Of a stretch of DNA of 64,000 bases, positions 36,018-47,710 are shown in pieces. The position numbers and the translations under genes are program-made. The notes beneath the pieces were generated by a model. It ran no database searches. It was not told where the DNA came from and saw nothing but the letters and a program-made list of their open reading frames with translations. Numbering within the stretch: position 1 is the stretch's first letter; every line of letters starts with the position of its first letter. Source of the DNA: Albula goreensis (lineage: Eukaryota > Chordata > Actinopteri > Albuliformes > Albulidae); contig CM040750.1 in the NCBI GenBank assembly GCA_022829145.1, positions 37,829,386-37,893,385 on the forward strand. Direction: 5' to 3'.

Positions 36018-36125
36018 AGTGAAAACAACTGAGCTGGCAAGTGTCAAGCGTTCTGGCACAAAATGGCCGCCGCAGTGGGCCCAGGTGAATGGTACACAAT
36101 GGTGGTGTTTCGGGGTGAGTTCCTT
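36018..36125 (+). mobile_element. 5S-type SINE, 3' body fragment
   Basis: GAGCTGGCAAGTGTCAAGCG, TTCTGGCACAAAATGGCCGC and ACACAATGGTGGTGTTTCGG match the order I recall for the fish 5S-SINE body (GAGCTGGTGTGTGGTGAGCG, TTCTGGCGCAAAATGGCTGC, ACACATTGGTGGTGGT). The 5S head is missing, so it is truncated at its 5' end. Confidence 0.6.
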
Positions 36126-36650
36126 TAGCTTCTTCAGTGTGCTGCTCAGGTTTAGAAATGCTGCACATAATTGCCATTGTTATCACTTTGGTTCAGATTC
36201 TGAGAATCTCGGGACTCTCGAGGAGGATCCACGCTTGCAGGTAGCCCTGAAACAAAGCTGCGGCCGTCTGGCATTCTCAAGGGCCGGCCCCTGGGATTAC
36301 CTCTCAGATAACTTTCGAGACGAAATGAAACACGTTTCATAAGGAGGGTTTTAGCGACAAGCTTTCTCTGGCCCAATTAAACTCAGATTATATTGGCATG
36401 GAAATCTGCCCAGAAACAACAGAAGTGAGAGAGGGAGAGCGGGAGATGGATGGGCGAGTGAGAGAGAGGTCCCCCAGAGGAATGCTGGGTAATTGCCATT
36501 TGCTGCTTTATTTCTTCATTCGGTTTTGCAACCTGAGTCAGCATCTGTCACCAGTGATTTCCTCTTTGTTTTTGGCCTTTATAAATAGCTTTGTGTAACT
36601 CTAATGGGGGAAGCCGTCTGGACAGCCTGGAGCTAACAAACACTCACTCA
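36126..36650. other. Low-copy, conserved-looking non-coding DNA
   Basis: The section 36,190-36,410 is balanced, repeat-free and includes CCCAATTAAACTCAGATTAT, the texture of a conserved enhancer. No coding frame with recognisable features. Confidence 0.4.
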
Positions 36651-36694
36651 CACACACTCAGTCATTCACATGCACCAACACAACACACCTGAAT

Positions 36695-36744
<50 letters not shown>

Positions 36745-36932
36745 AGTCATTCAAATGTGCCAACACAACACACATGTATGCACACACACACACTCTCTCT
36801 CACACAAACTCAGTCATTCACACGCACACACACACAGTCATTCACATGCACCAACACAACACACCTGTTTGCACACGCACACACACACAGTCATTCAAAT
36901 GCACCAACACAACACACCTGCATGCACACACA

Positions 36933-36971
<39 letters not shown>

Positions 36972-37045
36972 ACATTCAGTCATTTACATGCACCAACAAA
37001 ACACACCTGTACGCACACACATACACACATACACACGAGAGCATT
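36651..37045. repeat. Compound minisatellite with embedded (CA)n
   Basis: A block CAGTCATTCA(C/A)ATGCACC followed by AACACAACACACCTG(T/C)ATG and a CA run of variable length recurs about five times. The blocks stay similar while the CA runs vary, so the duplicated unit itself contains a microsatellite. Confidence 0.9.
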
Positions 37046-37272
37046 CACACACAGTTCCTTATGAGTGCGGTGGGTGCAGAATCACAGAACTCCATTCGCA
37101 GCAAAACACCAGGAGCAGATGGACAAACTGCAGGAGGCGTCTGAAAGAAAAGACAAAAAACAGTCATTAAAAACAACAAGAAAGAAAGAGAGAGAGAGAG
37201 AAAGAAAGAGCAAAAAATTCCAAACTCTGAGTTTTCAAGCAGAGAAAAGAGAATCTTTGGAGAGTAATCTAC

Positions 37273-37353
37273 CGCAAAGCCCCCACCCCAACACATACAC
37301 ACACCATAATATTCAGTATGTCTGAGAGTGATCAACCCCAAAGCCCCCCCCCC

Positions 37354-37401
<48 letters not shown>

Positions 37402-37446
37402 CTCACACACACACACACACCCTGATATTCAGTATGTATGAGAGTA
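37273..37446. repeat. Two-copy repeat with poly-C and (CA)n
   Basis: CAAAGCCCCCACCCCAACAC...ATATTCAGTATGTCTGAGAG is followed by a second copy in which the C run and CA run are greatly expanded, ending ATATTCAGTATGTATGAGAG. Direct illustration of microsatellite growth within a duplicate. Confidence 0.85.
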
Positions 37447-38190
37447 AGTGAGGGTGGAGGAGGTTAATGACTCTTCTGTCTCAGGCTCCTCTATTACATC
37501 AGCATGAAATGACTCTGTGATCAAATCAAACTGGAGATGGATGGAGTCGCGCCAACTTTTGCGTCTTCATCCTCAAACGTGACTGCCGACAAATTTCCGT
37601 GTAAACGCGACCGGCGTAATTTATTTGCCCTGCCGCGGCGCGAGCGGCAGAAGCAGCAACCACACAGAGTAGATTTCTCATCCAAACGACTGTCAATAAA
37701 GCCAGATAAATACATAGCATCACTCGGTGAAATAACTCGGTGCTGTTTGCAGACAGAGACACAAGACATTTTCCAATTATATTACCATATCTACATTCCA
37801 GAGGAGACAGGAACTAACAGATGTAGGGACTATGAACTTATTAAACACGAACATGAGCAAGGTTACAGCTCTCTGAGCAGCTGGGACTCATCTCTCTGTA
37901 AATAATCATTACATATCTCCTCTTACGCTCCTGTTTTACATGTCTGTACATAAATATGAGCCTTAGACCTCATTAATTTTCTCAGTGGATAAAATCAGAC
38001 AGTGTTGTAAAGGGAAACACGGGGAGAGCGCACAGGCAAGCAGACAGCCCTTAAATGGGGAAATTATTAATTCTTTCCCTGTTCAGGGATTTTATTCATT
38101 GTCGGCACAAAGCCTAAGTACCATTTAAAAGCATTTTTTATGTAAATCCATGCGTTGATGTAGGATGACTGAATGCATCAATAACCTGGT
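37447..38190. other. Conserved-looking DNA with a 122-codon open frame
   Basis: The section 37,520-37,900 is repeat-free and carries a plus-strand frame of 122 codons (37,537-37,905). It shows no domain, signal peptide, splice sites or composition bias that I recognise. Its A+T-rich second half (TTCCAATTATATTACCATAT) looks more like non-coding enhancer than exon. I cannot exclude a small unknown gene. Confidence 0.3.
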
Positions 38191-38400
38191 TCAAGGGCTT
38201 TCAGACACACGAACACACGCAAGCACACACAAACACACACACACACATTCAGTCAAACTCACAGGCTCACAAAGACGCGCACAAGGCACACACACACACA
38301 CAATCATACATTCACAACGCACACTCAAACACACACATGCATACACATACTCAGACGCACATATGCACACATTCGCACACACAATCATGTGCGCTTCAAC
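38191..38400. repeat. CA-rich simple repeat, imperfect
   Basis: Degenerate (CA)n with frequent CG, CAT and TCA interruptions; older than the clean runs nearby. Confidence 0.85.
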
Positions 38401-39907
38401 ACCGCAGAGTGAAACAAATTTGTGCACCTGACCAATCACATTCTGTCTTGGAGCTCCCAACCAATCATGTTTTGTCTTACTGCACTCTTCATCAATCACA
38501 TTCTCTCATAGTGTAAGCAGCTAAAACATCACCAGATGGCTGAATATTTTCATAAAAGTAAAAAAAAAAAATCCAAACTCCATCACTCTAAAGTTGCAAT
38601 AAAACAGCCACTTACTCCTGTTTCACACGCACTCATTCCATTAACCGAAAGCCATTATTATGTCTCTTAAAAACATTTTGCATATTGATAGCTATTCTTG
38701 AAAATAATTTTCTCACCTCTGCTAATGTTTGTGTCTCATTACGGTACCAGGCTCTCTAAGTGCATAGAGTGCAGGCTAAAACACCAGGGACAATATTCAT
38801 ATAAATAACCATGGAGTTCATATCATAATCATATTGTGCTTTGAGAGTAAGCAGAGAAGCAGTACAGGTGGAGGCTGCAAGTGGCTTTGCAGGTGTAATC
38901 CAGTAAATACAGGTATGACCGGAGTGGCACCAGGAGAGGTGGAGAGAGGACCAGGCCCCCCTGCTCCCCTCTCATTGGACTGTTGTCAGCCTTCCTGGTC
39001 CCTTGGTGGCCAATGGGAGCTTAGAGAGCAGTGACCTCACTAGCAGGTAGGATCTGCTGTCAGCCCAGGTGGCAGCCAGTACCTTAATCAGGCCAGAAAT
39101 CAGTTTGTCAGCTGTGCTGTTTCATGCATTCATTAGTTCTACCCCCTTTTTATCCTCGTTTTGTTCTTTCTTATAACCCAGAGGAATAAATAAAATATCC
39201 ACTTGATAATTTTTGTTCCCCACCTTCTTGGTTGTTTTCCCTGTCTCTTTCTCTTTCTCCTTCATTCACCACCTGATGGTGATGACTAAAAAATAAAATG
39301 CTAATTCAATGTGTCATGTGATACCAGGGTTTTTGGTGATGGCCGGGACTCGGTCTGGACTATTTTATCCCTGGACTAGTTTATTTTAAAAAACTACATT
39401 TTTAGATACAAGAAAACATCTCTGCTCGCACTTTTGTTTCATATTTTGAATAATTTATATGGATATATAGATGTAGTTTTTCTTTCAGTTAAATGCGTAT
39501 GCTTTTGCACAGTACAGGAGCAGTCTGCTCTGGGTGCTTTTACCTGGCTGTGCTGCAGGGGGTCTCTTTTCTCTCTCTCTCATGGTGTTCTCTCCCCCCC
39601 TCTCTCTTTCTCACTTCTCTGTATTGCTCTGTATTTACACAGGGGGGTGCAGAGGATGGGGATGTATCATGTTGTCAGGTGACAGGCTAGCATTATCTCC
39701 TCCGTTTATTATGGGATGTGAACAGCACACTCTGCTTCAGGAAGGTAAACTGGGCTGGGACCGTTTGGGATCAGACTTAGGACAGGATTACATGAGAAGA
39801 TTAACAGTCAGGATGAATCCCCATATAGACTGCTTTCTAACTGTACAAGCTTAACCACAGGCTGTCATTAAACCCGGCTCCACTCAAACCTTACAAAATA
39901 ATATATC
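38401..39907. other. Low-copy DNA, no gene seen
   Basis: About 1.5 kb of mixed sequence. ACCAATCA words recur three times at 38,430-38,500 in a weak 35-bp pattern. CT-rich patches lie at 39,240-39,265 and 39,567-39,615. No credible exon. Confidence 0.3.
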
Positions 39908-40306
39908 AGCTATTACAAAACCCTACACCCTTAGAGGCAACTATAAAACCCTACACCCTTACATACAGGCTGATATTCAAACCCTACACCCTTATACACA
40001 GGCTGATATTCAAACCCTACACCCTTACATACAGGCTGATATTCAAACCCTACACCCTTACACACAGGCTGATATTCAAACCCTACACCCTTACATACAG
40101 GCTGATATTCAAACCCTACACCCTTACATACAGGCTGATATTCAAACCCTACACCCTTATAATCAGACTGATATTCAAACCCTACACCCTTATATACAGG
40201 CTGATATTCAAACCCTACACCCTTACATACAGGCTGATATTCAAACCCTACACCCTTACACACAGGCTGATATTCAAACCCTACACCCTTATATACACCC
40301 TTATAC
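39908..40306. repeat. 33-bp minisatellite, ~12 copies
   Basis: Units contain AAACCCTACACCCTTACA then TACAGGCTGATATTC. Eleven codons long, so the minus strand reads as a repeated CKGVGFEYQP-like peptide for 110 codons without protein character. The AAACCCTA word resembles a telomere motif by chance only. Confidence 0.95.
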
Positions 40307-40404
40307 AGCCTAAACCTCCATTTAAAGCAGTGAATGGTTCACTGTGTACGAGAGGAGATGTGGAGTGCGTTTCTGCTTCTGTCATGTCGCACCTATAACC
40401 CTAC

Positions 40405-40532
40405 CCTCCAGGCTCACACACACACACTCACACGCACACACACACACACACCACACACGCACACACACACACACACTCACACGCACACACATACACACAC
40501 ACGCACACACACACACACACACGCACACACAA

Positions 40533-40563
<31 letters not shown>
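40405..40563. repeat. (CA)n microsatellite with CACG interruptions
   Basis: About 160 bp of CA repeats with regular ACGC and ATAC interruptions. Confidence 0.95.
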
Positions 40564-41604
40564 TATGCTTTAGTACAGCCCACACAAACATAAGTGTTAT
40601 CATCTGGATGGCATTGCCTCAGCGCTCCTCTGGGTCCTCAGTGTGCTTTGTTGTTATGGCGCGCTGCCAGCCTTGGAGGGTGTATTACCTGTTTGGGTAA
40701 TGTTATATTGGCCTATGGAGAGCTCTGCGTGGCCATTAAGGCGAATTTGCATTTTAATTCGGTATTCCACCCAGCTTTCCATGTTCTTTACTACTTTGCG
40801 GTTGTTTAATGGCCCTTGGTGAAATGAATGCACAAGTTTATAATAAACAGAGGACTTCATTATGCAAATTCAGCCGGCATTACGTCTAAGAGTTGTAAAA
40901 ACGTCTCTGGGGTGCGGGTGTTGAAAGATGTGAGGGTAAAGTGGAGTCTGGCCGGGGGACAGGCTGCTGTCACGGGATAAAGCCTCAGAAAATCAACGCC
41001 TGACTGAACATTAAAATAAAACACACATAAAGCCATTTGTGTTTGCATTTGCATTCAAATATGCATTTACGCATTAATGTTCTTTAGTCCACTAAGCCCG
41101 CCATCCGCCTGTGTATGCTTTATTCCCTGAATTACAATATATTTATATTATACTTATAGGTACATACTAAAACATACACACTATTAACCATATATGTGTA
41201 TGTTAAGATGTCCTGGGAGAGGTCCAAAGGATTGTATTTACCGGTAAATAACAAATTAAAAAAATTCTATTGTGAATCCAAATGACTATTTTCTACTCGC
41301 TTAGACTAACTTTGGATTTTATTGTGTTTGCCTGTTTGCTGTGCTGGTTACATATTTACCCATGTCTCTCTTGTAGAAATTTCTGTCTTTCAAATTCAGA
41401 TTCAATTAAAATTCAAATGTGCTTCATTTGCATTGGAAGAGGAAGTTGTGTTGCGAAAGTATTAAAACACAAAGATGATGAGAACAGCCCCCATGCTCCT
41501 CCTCGCTCCCCACAGACACAAACACACTCACTCACACTCATCTCCAACATGTGTCATTTTAAACTAACTAAATCAAGATATCTCTGTCTCAGAGCTCATA
41601 AACA

Positions 41605-41655
<51 letters not shown>

Positions 41656-43329
41656 CTCTCTCTCTATCTCCCTCCCCCCTTCTCTCTCTCTGTCTGTCTG
41701 TCCCTGGGGCCCCAGTCTGATTTGAACGCTTGCGGTTTGTTTAAAGGAAAGTTAGGGAGTAATATCGTGTGCAGCCAGGCTGTGGCTGTGACACAAGCAC
41801 TGGACTCCTCTGATCATCCTCTTTAAAGCAGCGTTTCTGAAGTGGTTAGTCGGGGCCGCGGCACTGCAGTGCCACCGCCCGTTACCCCTGTCTGCGTAGC
41901 GTGGGGATGGTGCAAAAAGGGATGTCTTAAAGGGAGGCTCTGCCCACCCACACACCGTGCTGCCATGGCAACATATATAAACAAGATTCATTTTTTGGAA
42001 AAATTTCACATAAAGCATGTGATTATTAAAACATTAGCTTAATCAATGCATTTGTAATATTTCCATAATGCATAATTCACAGGCCATTCCTACTGCAATA
42101 TTTATAATGTGTATTTAATTGCGTTGGATATCATACACTATTACAAATATGTACATATGTTTTATGGCTCATTATAAAGGTTTCATAGGATTATTAATGA
42201 AACACCAATCTCATGCACACACCCAAGTGTGAGCCCACACCCAGACGGTTTAATGCATACACACGTCACACGCCATGTTTTTTACAATAAAACTTACATT
42301 AATTGTGTTGCCAGGGGAATTGAATGTACACTCAGCTGAAAAGGACAACAAAAAGAGAGTAATAATATTTGTTACGTTATATGCAAAATCATAATCGGCT
42401 TTATGTTTTATACACAGGTATGTAGTTCAGTTCTTTGCATAATTTGACATGTTCAAAGTTATCATGCAGGGGCAGCTTGCGTTGAAGTGCGTACAGCCAG
42501 TTTGGATGATTTCTAACAGTGACATCATCTCAGCTTGTAAACACCCAAACTGTATTTTCTATCCCAGCAAAATGCAGCGCAGCACCAGTCTATGCCCGCT
42601 CATGCCCAGCGCTGGCTCTGGTCAGTTTCCACATCCGGTAAATTCATTGCGATCAGCTGCTTCCACTGAGTGGTTGAGTACTAAAAATGAGGGAACAGCA
42701 AACACTCCAAGCCCATTGGCTCATCAGGCCACGGACAAGAATCCCTGTGTCTGTAAACAACTAATGTGATGACCGTCAGACACTGGGCCTGAAGTGGGTA
42801 TTGGGAATTGTTGATCAAATGCAACCTACCTACAATGCACCAGTAACTAACTCATTTGAGTGTGTATTTTGAACGTGTTATTTTTCATTTGTGCAAAAGT
42901 TGTTGCTGTAATCACACATTGCCATTGCCATGTCGGAGTACATCGGTGGCCAGCAGGGCATCTTGGGAAATCAGCGCTCTGGCGTGAGACCGCGCAGATC
43001 CATGTGAAAGGAAATGTCAGCGCTGATTGCAGAAGCCATTGGTTATCCTGCCAGGCCTCCAGGAGCGGGTTATGTCTGGATATGAATAATGAACTTTTTC
43101 ATATTTTCATAGGGCAGAGGTATGAGCTGGGTTTCTGCTGTGATGGAGGCCACTTCATCTCCTTTATTCTTTATGCTGTTTTGCTGTGCAGACTGCCAGC
43201 TGATCTGCGCAGCAGCTTACCTGTAGGGCTGCACAGCTGAAGCAGGCAGCGTAGATGGCCTGTGGGAATCCTACTCCTACTCCAAACAGCTTGTCTGTCC
43301 TCCAACTCAGTTGCACTCTGCTCACTTCC
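40564..43329. other. Low-copy region, several conserved-looking stretches
   Basis: Longest stretch without a large array on this side of the window (2.8 kb). The sections 40,690-41,080 and 41,990-42,200 are repeat-free and rich in TTAATT, ATGCAAAT and ATTTGCAT words (octamer/homeodomain-like), resembling conserved non-coding elements. A (CT)n run interrupts at 41,607. No host exon seen. Confidence 0.35.
41607..41655. repeat. (CT)n microsatellite
   Basis: About 24 uninterrupted CT repeats, followed by imperfect CT/CTG sequence to about 41,700. Confidence 0.96.
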
Positions 43330-43442
43330 CCTATCCAACCCAATGGGAATCTTGTCCAATCAGAATTTGCCAGATTGGATCCTATCCAATCAGAGTGTGG
43401 GAAATGGGTTCCAATCCAATCATAGTTTGGGAGATGGGAGTT
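43330..43442. repeat. Degenerate ~32-bp repeat with CCAATCA boxes
   Basis: Three diverged units each start TCCAATCA(G/T) and end in a TGGG(A/T)(A/T) or GATTGG-type stretch. An old, small tandem array carrying three CCAAT words. Confidence 0.6.
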
Positions 43443-44310
43443 GGTTGATGAGTGTTGAATAGTAAAATGTTCTCAGGTATGACCTTAATCAAAACTGTCA
43501 ATGTGCGTATGGTTATTTTTATTGTTGTGAGTTTGACTGGTGCTTGAGGATAGCAAAAAACAAAGTAAGGCATGAAAAGAGTAGAGACAGACTCTGCCCC
43601 GCCTGCTCTGTGTCTGCCTCGGTGCGCTTTGTTTTTCTGCCTGTCTCACCCACACTGATGCTGCACATCAAATGTTATTGCGCATTTTCTCTTTTTTCTT
43701 TCTCAGGAAATGCATAGCAGAAAAGTTTATTGACTAATGAGAGCAGGCTAGACCAGTCAGGCTCAATGTTTTGCCCAAAGTATGACGTGTATACCAGCTA
43801 ACGTTTGTTCTCAGAACATTAGGCAAATATGAGTAGAATTTTTTTTTCCAGAAGTAAAATTGAAAAAAGAATCTGCACAGCATAACATGATAAGAGTAAG
43901 AATGTCTTTTCATTTGATACTCAGTCACTCAGAGGATCAATACCTCTACCATTGTCAGCTTTCTGAGAACAACGGTGGACATAAGATTCTGAGAAATGCA
44001 GTGTGCTGCCCAGCTGCCTTTAATACGCTATCGGGATGAGACTGATGTACTTACTTCATGAACACTGGGCCTGACACACAGGTTCTACTAATCAAGATCA
44101 CCGCCATCATTGACCTAGCCAGGTATAATAACACAAATAGAGCATTGATTGTGCTGCTTTGGAGAGTTTATAGCTCATGAAAGATTATTATTTGATTACT
44201 TTTTACACTCTTGTTTTTTCTTTTTATTTACTGTATCTATTAATTGATTACTTGCCAAGAGAGACAGAGACTTATGGCCCAAGCTAACAGGTCAGTTTAT
44301 TTACAGTCGT
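43443..44310. other. Low-copy DNA, no gene seen
   Basis: Unique-looking sequence with no long open frame, array or recognisable element. Confidence 0.3.
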
Positions 44311-45130
44311 ACACAAAGACCCCACACAGCTCCTCTCTCAGGCTGAGCAATCGCACACAGAGAGCCCACACAGCCCCACTCTCAGGCTGAGCAATCGCAC
44401 ACAGAGACCCCACACAGCTCCACTCTCAGGCTGAGCAATCGCACACAGAGACCCCACACAGCTCGCACACAGAGACCCCACCAGCCTCTCAGGCTGAGCA
44501 ATTGAGCACACAGAGACCCCACACAGCTCCTCAGGCTCTCAGGCCCCACACAGCTCCACTCTCAGGCTGAGCAATCGCACACAGAGACCCCACACAGCTC
44601 CACTCTCAGGCTGAGCAATCGCACACAGAGACCCCACACAGCTCCTCTCTCAGGCTGAGCAATCGCACACAGAGAGCCCACACAGCCCCACTCTCAGGCT
44701 GAGCAATCAGAGCACACAGCTCCACTCTCAGACCCCACACAGAGACCCCACACACTCTCTCAGGCTGAGCAATCCCACACACACTCTCAGAGACCCCAGA
44801 GACACAGCTCCTCTCTCAGGCTGAGCAATCAGCCCCACACAGAGACCCAGAGACACAGCTCCACTCTCAGGCTGAGCAATCGCACACAGAGACCCCACAG
44901 GCAGCACACCCCACTCTCAGGCTGAGCAATCGCACACAGAGACCCCACACAGCCCACTCTCAGGCTGAGCAGACCCCACACGCTCCACTCTCAGGCTGAG
45001 CAATCGCACACAGACCCCACACAGCCCCACTCTCAGGCTGAGCAATCGCACACAGAGACCCCACACAGCTCCACTCTCAGGCTGAGCAATCGCACACAGA
45101 GACCCCACACAGACCCACTCTCAGGCTGAG
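44311..45130. repeat. 44-bp minisatellite, heavily scrambled
   Basis: Based on CTCTCAGGCTGAGCAATCG then CACACAGAGACCCCACACAG. Unlike the other arrays, many units are cut short, fused out of register or partly repeated (44,450-44,560 and 44,700-44,900). CTCTCAGGCTGAG contains the near-palindrome CTCAGGCTGAG, which could favour hairpins and breakage. Confidence 0.92.
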
Positions 45131-46229
45131 ATTTCTGCTTATTACTACTGTGACTGGCTAACCATAGACTATTTTAGGTGATTTTCCAAGAATGAGATCA
45201 ATGCAATGTTATATTTGTTATCTATTTAAAATCTATTTAAAATAACAAAAACCCAGGTTAATTACTGTGTTATAATGATGAGGTAACTCCTGGACTGGAG
45301 AAATAGTTATTTCAAGAGAAAAGCAATCGTAATGCTGTATTGTATTCATAAGTCATAAATCATTCATTTATTATCTGGCAGAGAAGAGGCACGGCTTCTG
45401 ATCTTATCAGAGACTCTCCAGGATCACTCTTCGGGTCAAGACCTTGTTTATGTGAGTGAGGGTTTTCACTCCTGGACCCAAAACCAGCCTGGACCCACCG
45501 GGCACTCCAGGGCAAATATCCACAGAACAACATGATTTTAAAATGGCTGAAGTGTAATCCAGGGCTAAATGTATTTATGAATTATTTTTCATAATTTATG
45601 ACACATGAAGTCATGAATAAATGGTGCGGCTTGTTGTAAATCTCCCAGACGCTGTAAAATATGATGCCTGGGTCCAGCAGTAAGTTAATTGCAGGTTTAA
45701 CATTGGTGTGGATTCCTCCCTCTCTGCTCGCAGGACGGCTCAGTGCTCTCGTGATATTTGCAGGGTGTCAGGTGTCCGAGGAATGCCGAGTCAGTGAACG
45801 TCCCTCCACGGCCTCCATGTTTGTTTACGCTAAGAGCAGGTAGCGGGCTATATCACTCCCCAATACAGGAAGTGTGAAAGCCTCGCTGTGACTCAGGGAG
45901 TGCAGTGCTGTGTGATGTGTAACAGCCAGACATGCTGTGTGGCTGCGCACACTCCATTCAGGTACCTCATTACATTTTATTCGAGTGGTTTGTTTGGAGT
46001 TCCTGCATCAAAGACCCAAAGAATAGGACATTACAGTGCTGTATGGAAATTGCATGTGGAATATGCTCAGATAACTGAAATTATGAGCTGAATGTTTTAT
46101 ATATAATTATTTTTATAAAATAAAAGCATAAACAAAAAATAAATTAGTGGGCACACCGTTTAAATGTATATCACATAATAAAGGGTGAACTCTTCACACG
46201 TAGACTAGAGGTCCTCATCAGTGAGACAG
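45131..46229. other. Low-copy, conserved-looking non-coding DNA
   Basis: The section 45,530-45,720 is A+T-rich and repeat-free with TTTATGAATTATTTTTCATA-type dyads, suggestive of conserved non-coding sequence. No gene seen. Confidence 0.35.
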
Positions 46230-46470
46230 TCATTGGCTGATCCAATTCGGGGAGGAAAAGGTGATAGGCTGGTCAAACTCATCAGCCTCGGTGCTCTTTA
46301 GCACCCTCTGCTGGCTGGACAGGTCCTGCCACATATTGACCCTGTGTTTCCCTGGCAGCGTAGGCAGAGAGTGTTTGGTGTTGCATCTACAATGTGAACA
46401 GATAATGTGCGGCCGCTCCCCACTCAGTGTGTGGGAGAGTCTCAGCTAAGATGAGGCAAAAAGATAAATG
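46230..46470 (+). repeat. Dispersed repeat, copy 2 (shared with 15,600-15,770)
   Basis: Carries GCTCTTTAGCACCCTCTGCT, CAGCGTAGGCAGAGAG and GCATCTACAATGTGAA in the same order as the copy at 15,600. AGCACCCTCTGCTGG fits 12 of 13 positions of the CTCF core on the minus strand. No array has grown next to this copy. Confidence 0.55.
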
Positions 46471-47710
46471 AACACCACGCTGAGTATGTACTGTCTGATG
46501 AAAAATGCATGCAGGCGGGTAGCGGCTTCCTCTCCTGCCTCTTATCAAAAGGTCAAAGGTCAGGCCCCATCACAGGGCCCTGGAGCCAGGCTGCTTCGGT
46601 AATAAGGAGATCACCGATAAACCAGGCTCGCGATTCATTACGATCATGGGGCCAGAAACGCCGCGAGGCTCTGCAGTTAGTGACAAACATTCATCAGAAG
46701 GCAATTAGGCTGCTAAAAAAGAGAAGGAGAGAGATATCCAACGCTGCGCTGGAGAGTGGAGCGTAAATCTCTGCGTTCCTCTGCCACAAGCAGCGCCTCG
46801 CCCTGCAGATGCTGGAGCTGGCAGCTGCCTTGGCTGTCTGATTCAATAGCGCAATGCTAATGCTGCCATTGTCTCAAAGTTCCTCTCAGTTATAAATTAC
46901 AGTGGATGGCAGGCTCCCTCAGAGCTGGTGAGCGCTCGCAGTGCAACCTAATCAACCTGTCATAAAGAAAGTCAGCCAAAAAAAAAAAAAAGAAAGAGAG
47001 AGAGGAACATTTATGAACAGAAATGTGAGTTCCTCTCGGTATCTCTGCTGTTGGATTAGAAGCTGTGGCAGTCTTTTTAAATTATTCATCTCATAGTTCT
47101 CTCTCGCATAGAGGGAACCGGAGGGAGGCCTGTCTGCCCTTACAAACACAAAAAGTTTCATTAAAATTGATACGTACCTCAGAGCTACACGCGGCTAATC
47201 CTTTTTAAAAACGGTGATTTGTGTTTCGCCTACATCTGTTTCCCTAACGCAGTCCTGCATCCAACAGGACGAGCTTTTAAAAATAGAAGGTAAAGCTGAA
47301 CACGGTTTCCGAGGGCAGGGATTACATGCATATATGCATGCGGACGCGTTTTGGTGAACGAGCGCGACGTGCGAGGGAAATCAAACAGATTACTCCAGTG
47401 ATTGAATTTTCCAGTGGCCTAGACCCTATTGGAGTCAGCCGAAATGTCATTATTTTTGGGGGAGTTGGGGGTGGGGGTGGTTAAAAAGTCATGCATTAAC
47501 CGAAATGGCAAGAAGAATTAAGTTTGAAGTGAGTGCAGTGATCAATATTTCTTTTTTATTGCTTTCATTATTTCTCCAGCCGCCATTGGTTCCCCTCCAA
47601 TCCCCTTAGGCAGCCAATAGATCCAGCCCCACTCTCCCCCACCTCCCACTGAGATCAAGGCCTCCTCAATACGGACAACTTCAGTCTATGTATGGCCAAG
47701 GAGGACTGGC
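46471..47710. other. Low-copy, strongly conserved-looking non-coding DNA
   Basis: The section 46,540-46,960 has the clearest enhancer-like texture in the window: repeat-free, balanced, with GGCAATTAGGC, GATTCAATAGCGCAATGC and TTATAAATTAC words. A poly-A run lies at 46,978-46,991 and G-rich sequence at 47,457-47,482. No exon seen. Confidence 0.4.
46550..46562 (+). promoter_or_regulatory. Perfect DR1 nuclear-receptor element
   Basis: AGGTCAAAGGTCA, two AGGTCA half-sites one base apart, the consensus for HNF4, COUP-TF and RXR dimers. It lies in the conserved-looking stretch above. The motif is certain; use is inference. Confidence 0.4.

Noticed and set aside
39908-40306. Interstitial telomeric repeat (AAACCCTA words)
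   Set aside because: The word is part of a 33-bp unit; there is no tandem TTAGGG/CCCTAA.
41820-41900. Transposon end near GCACTGCAGTGC
   Set aside because: A 12-bp palindrome only; no paired inverted repeat or target duplication found.
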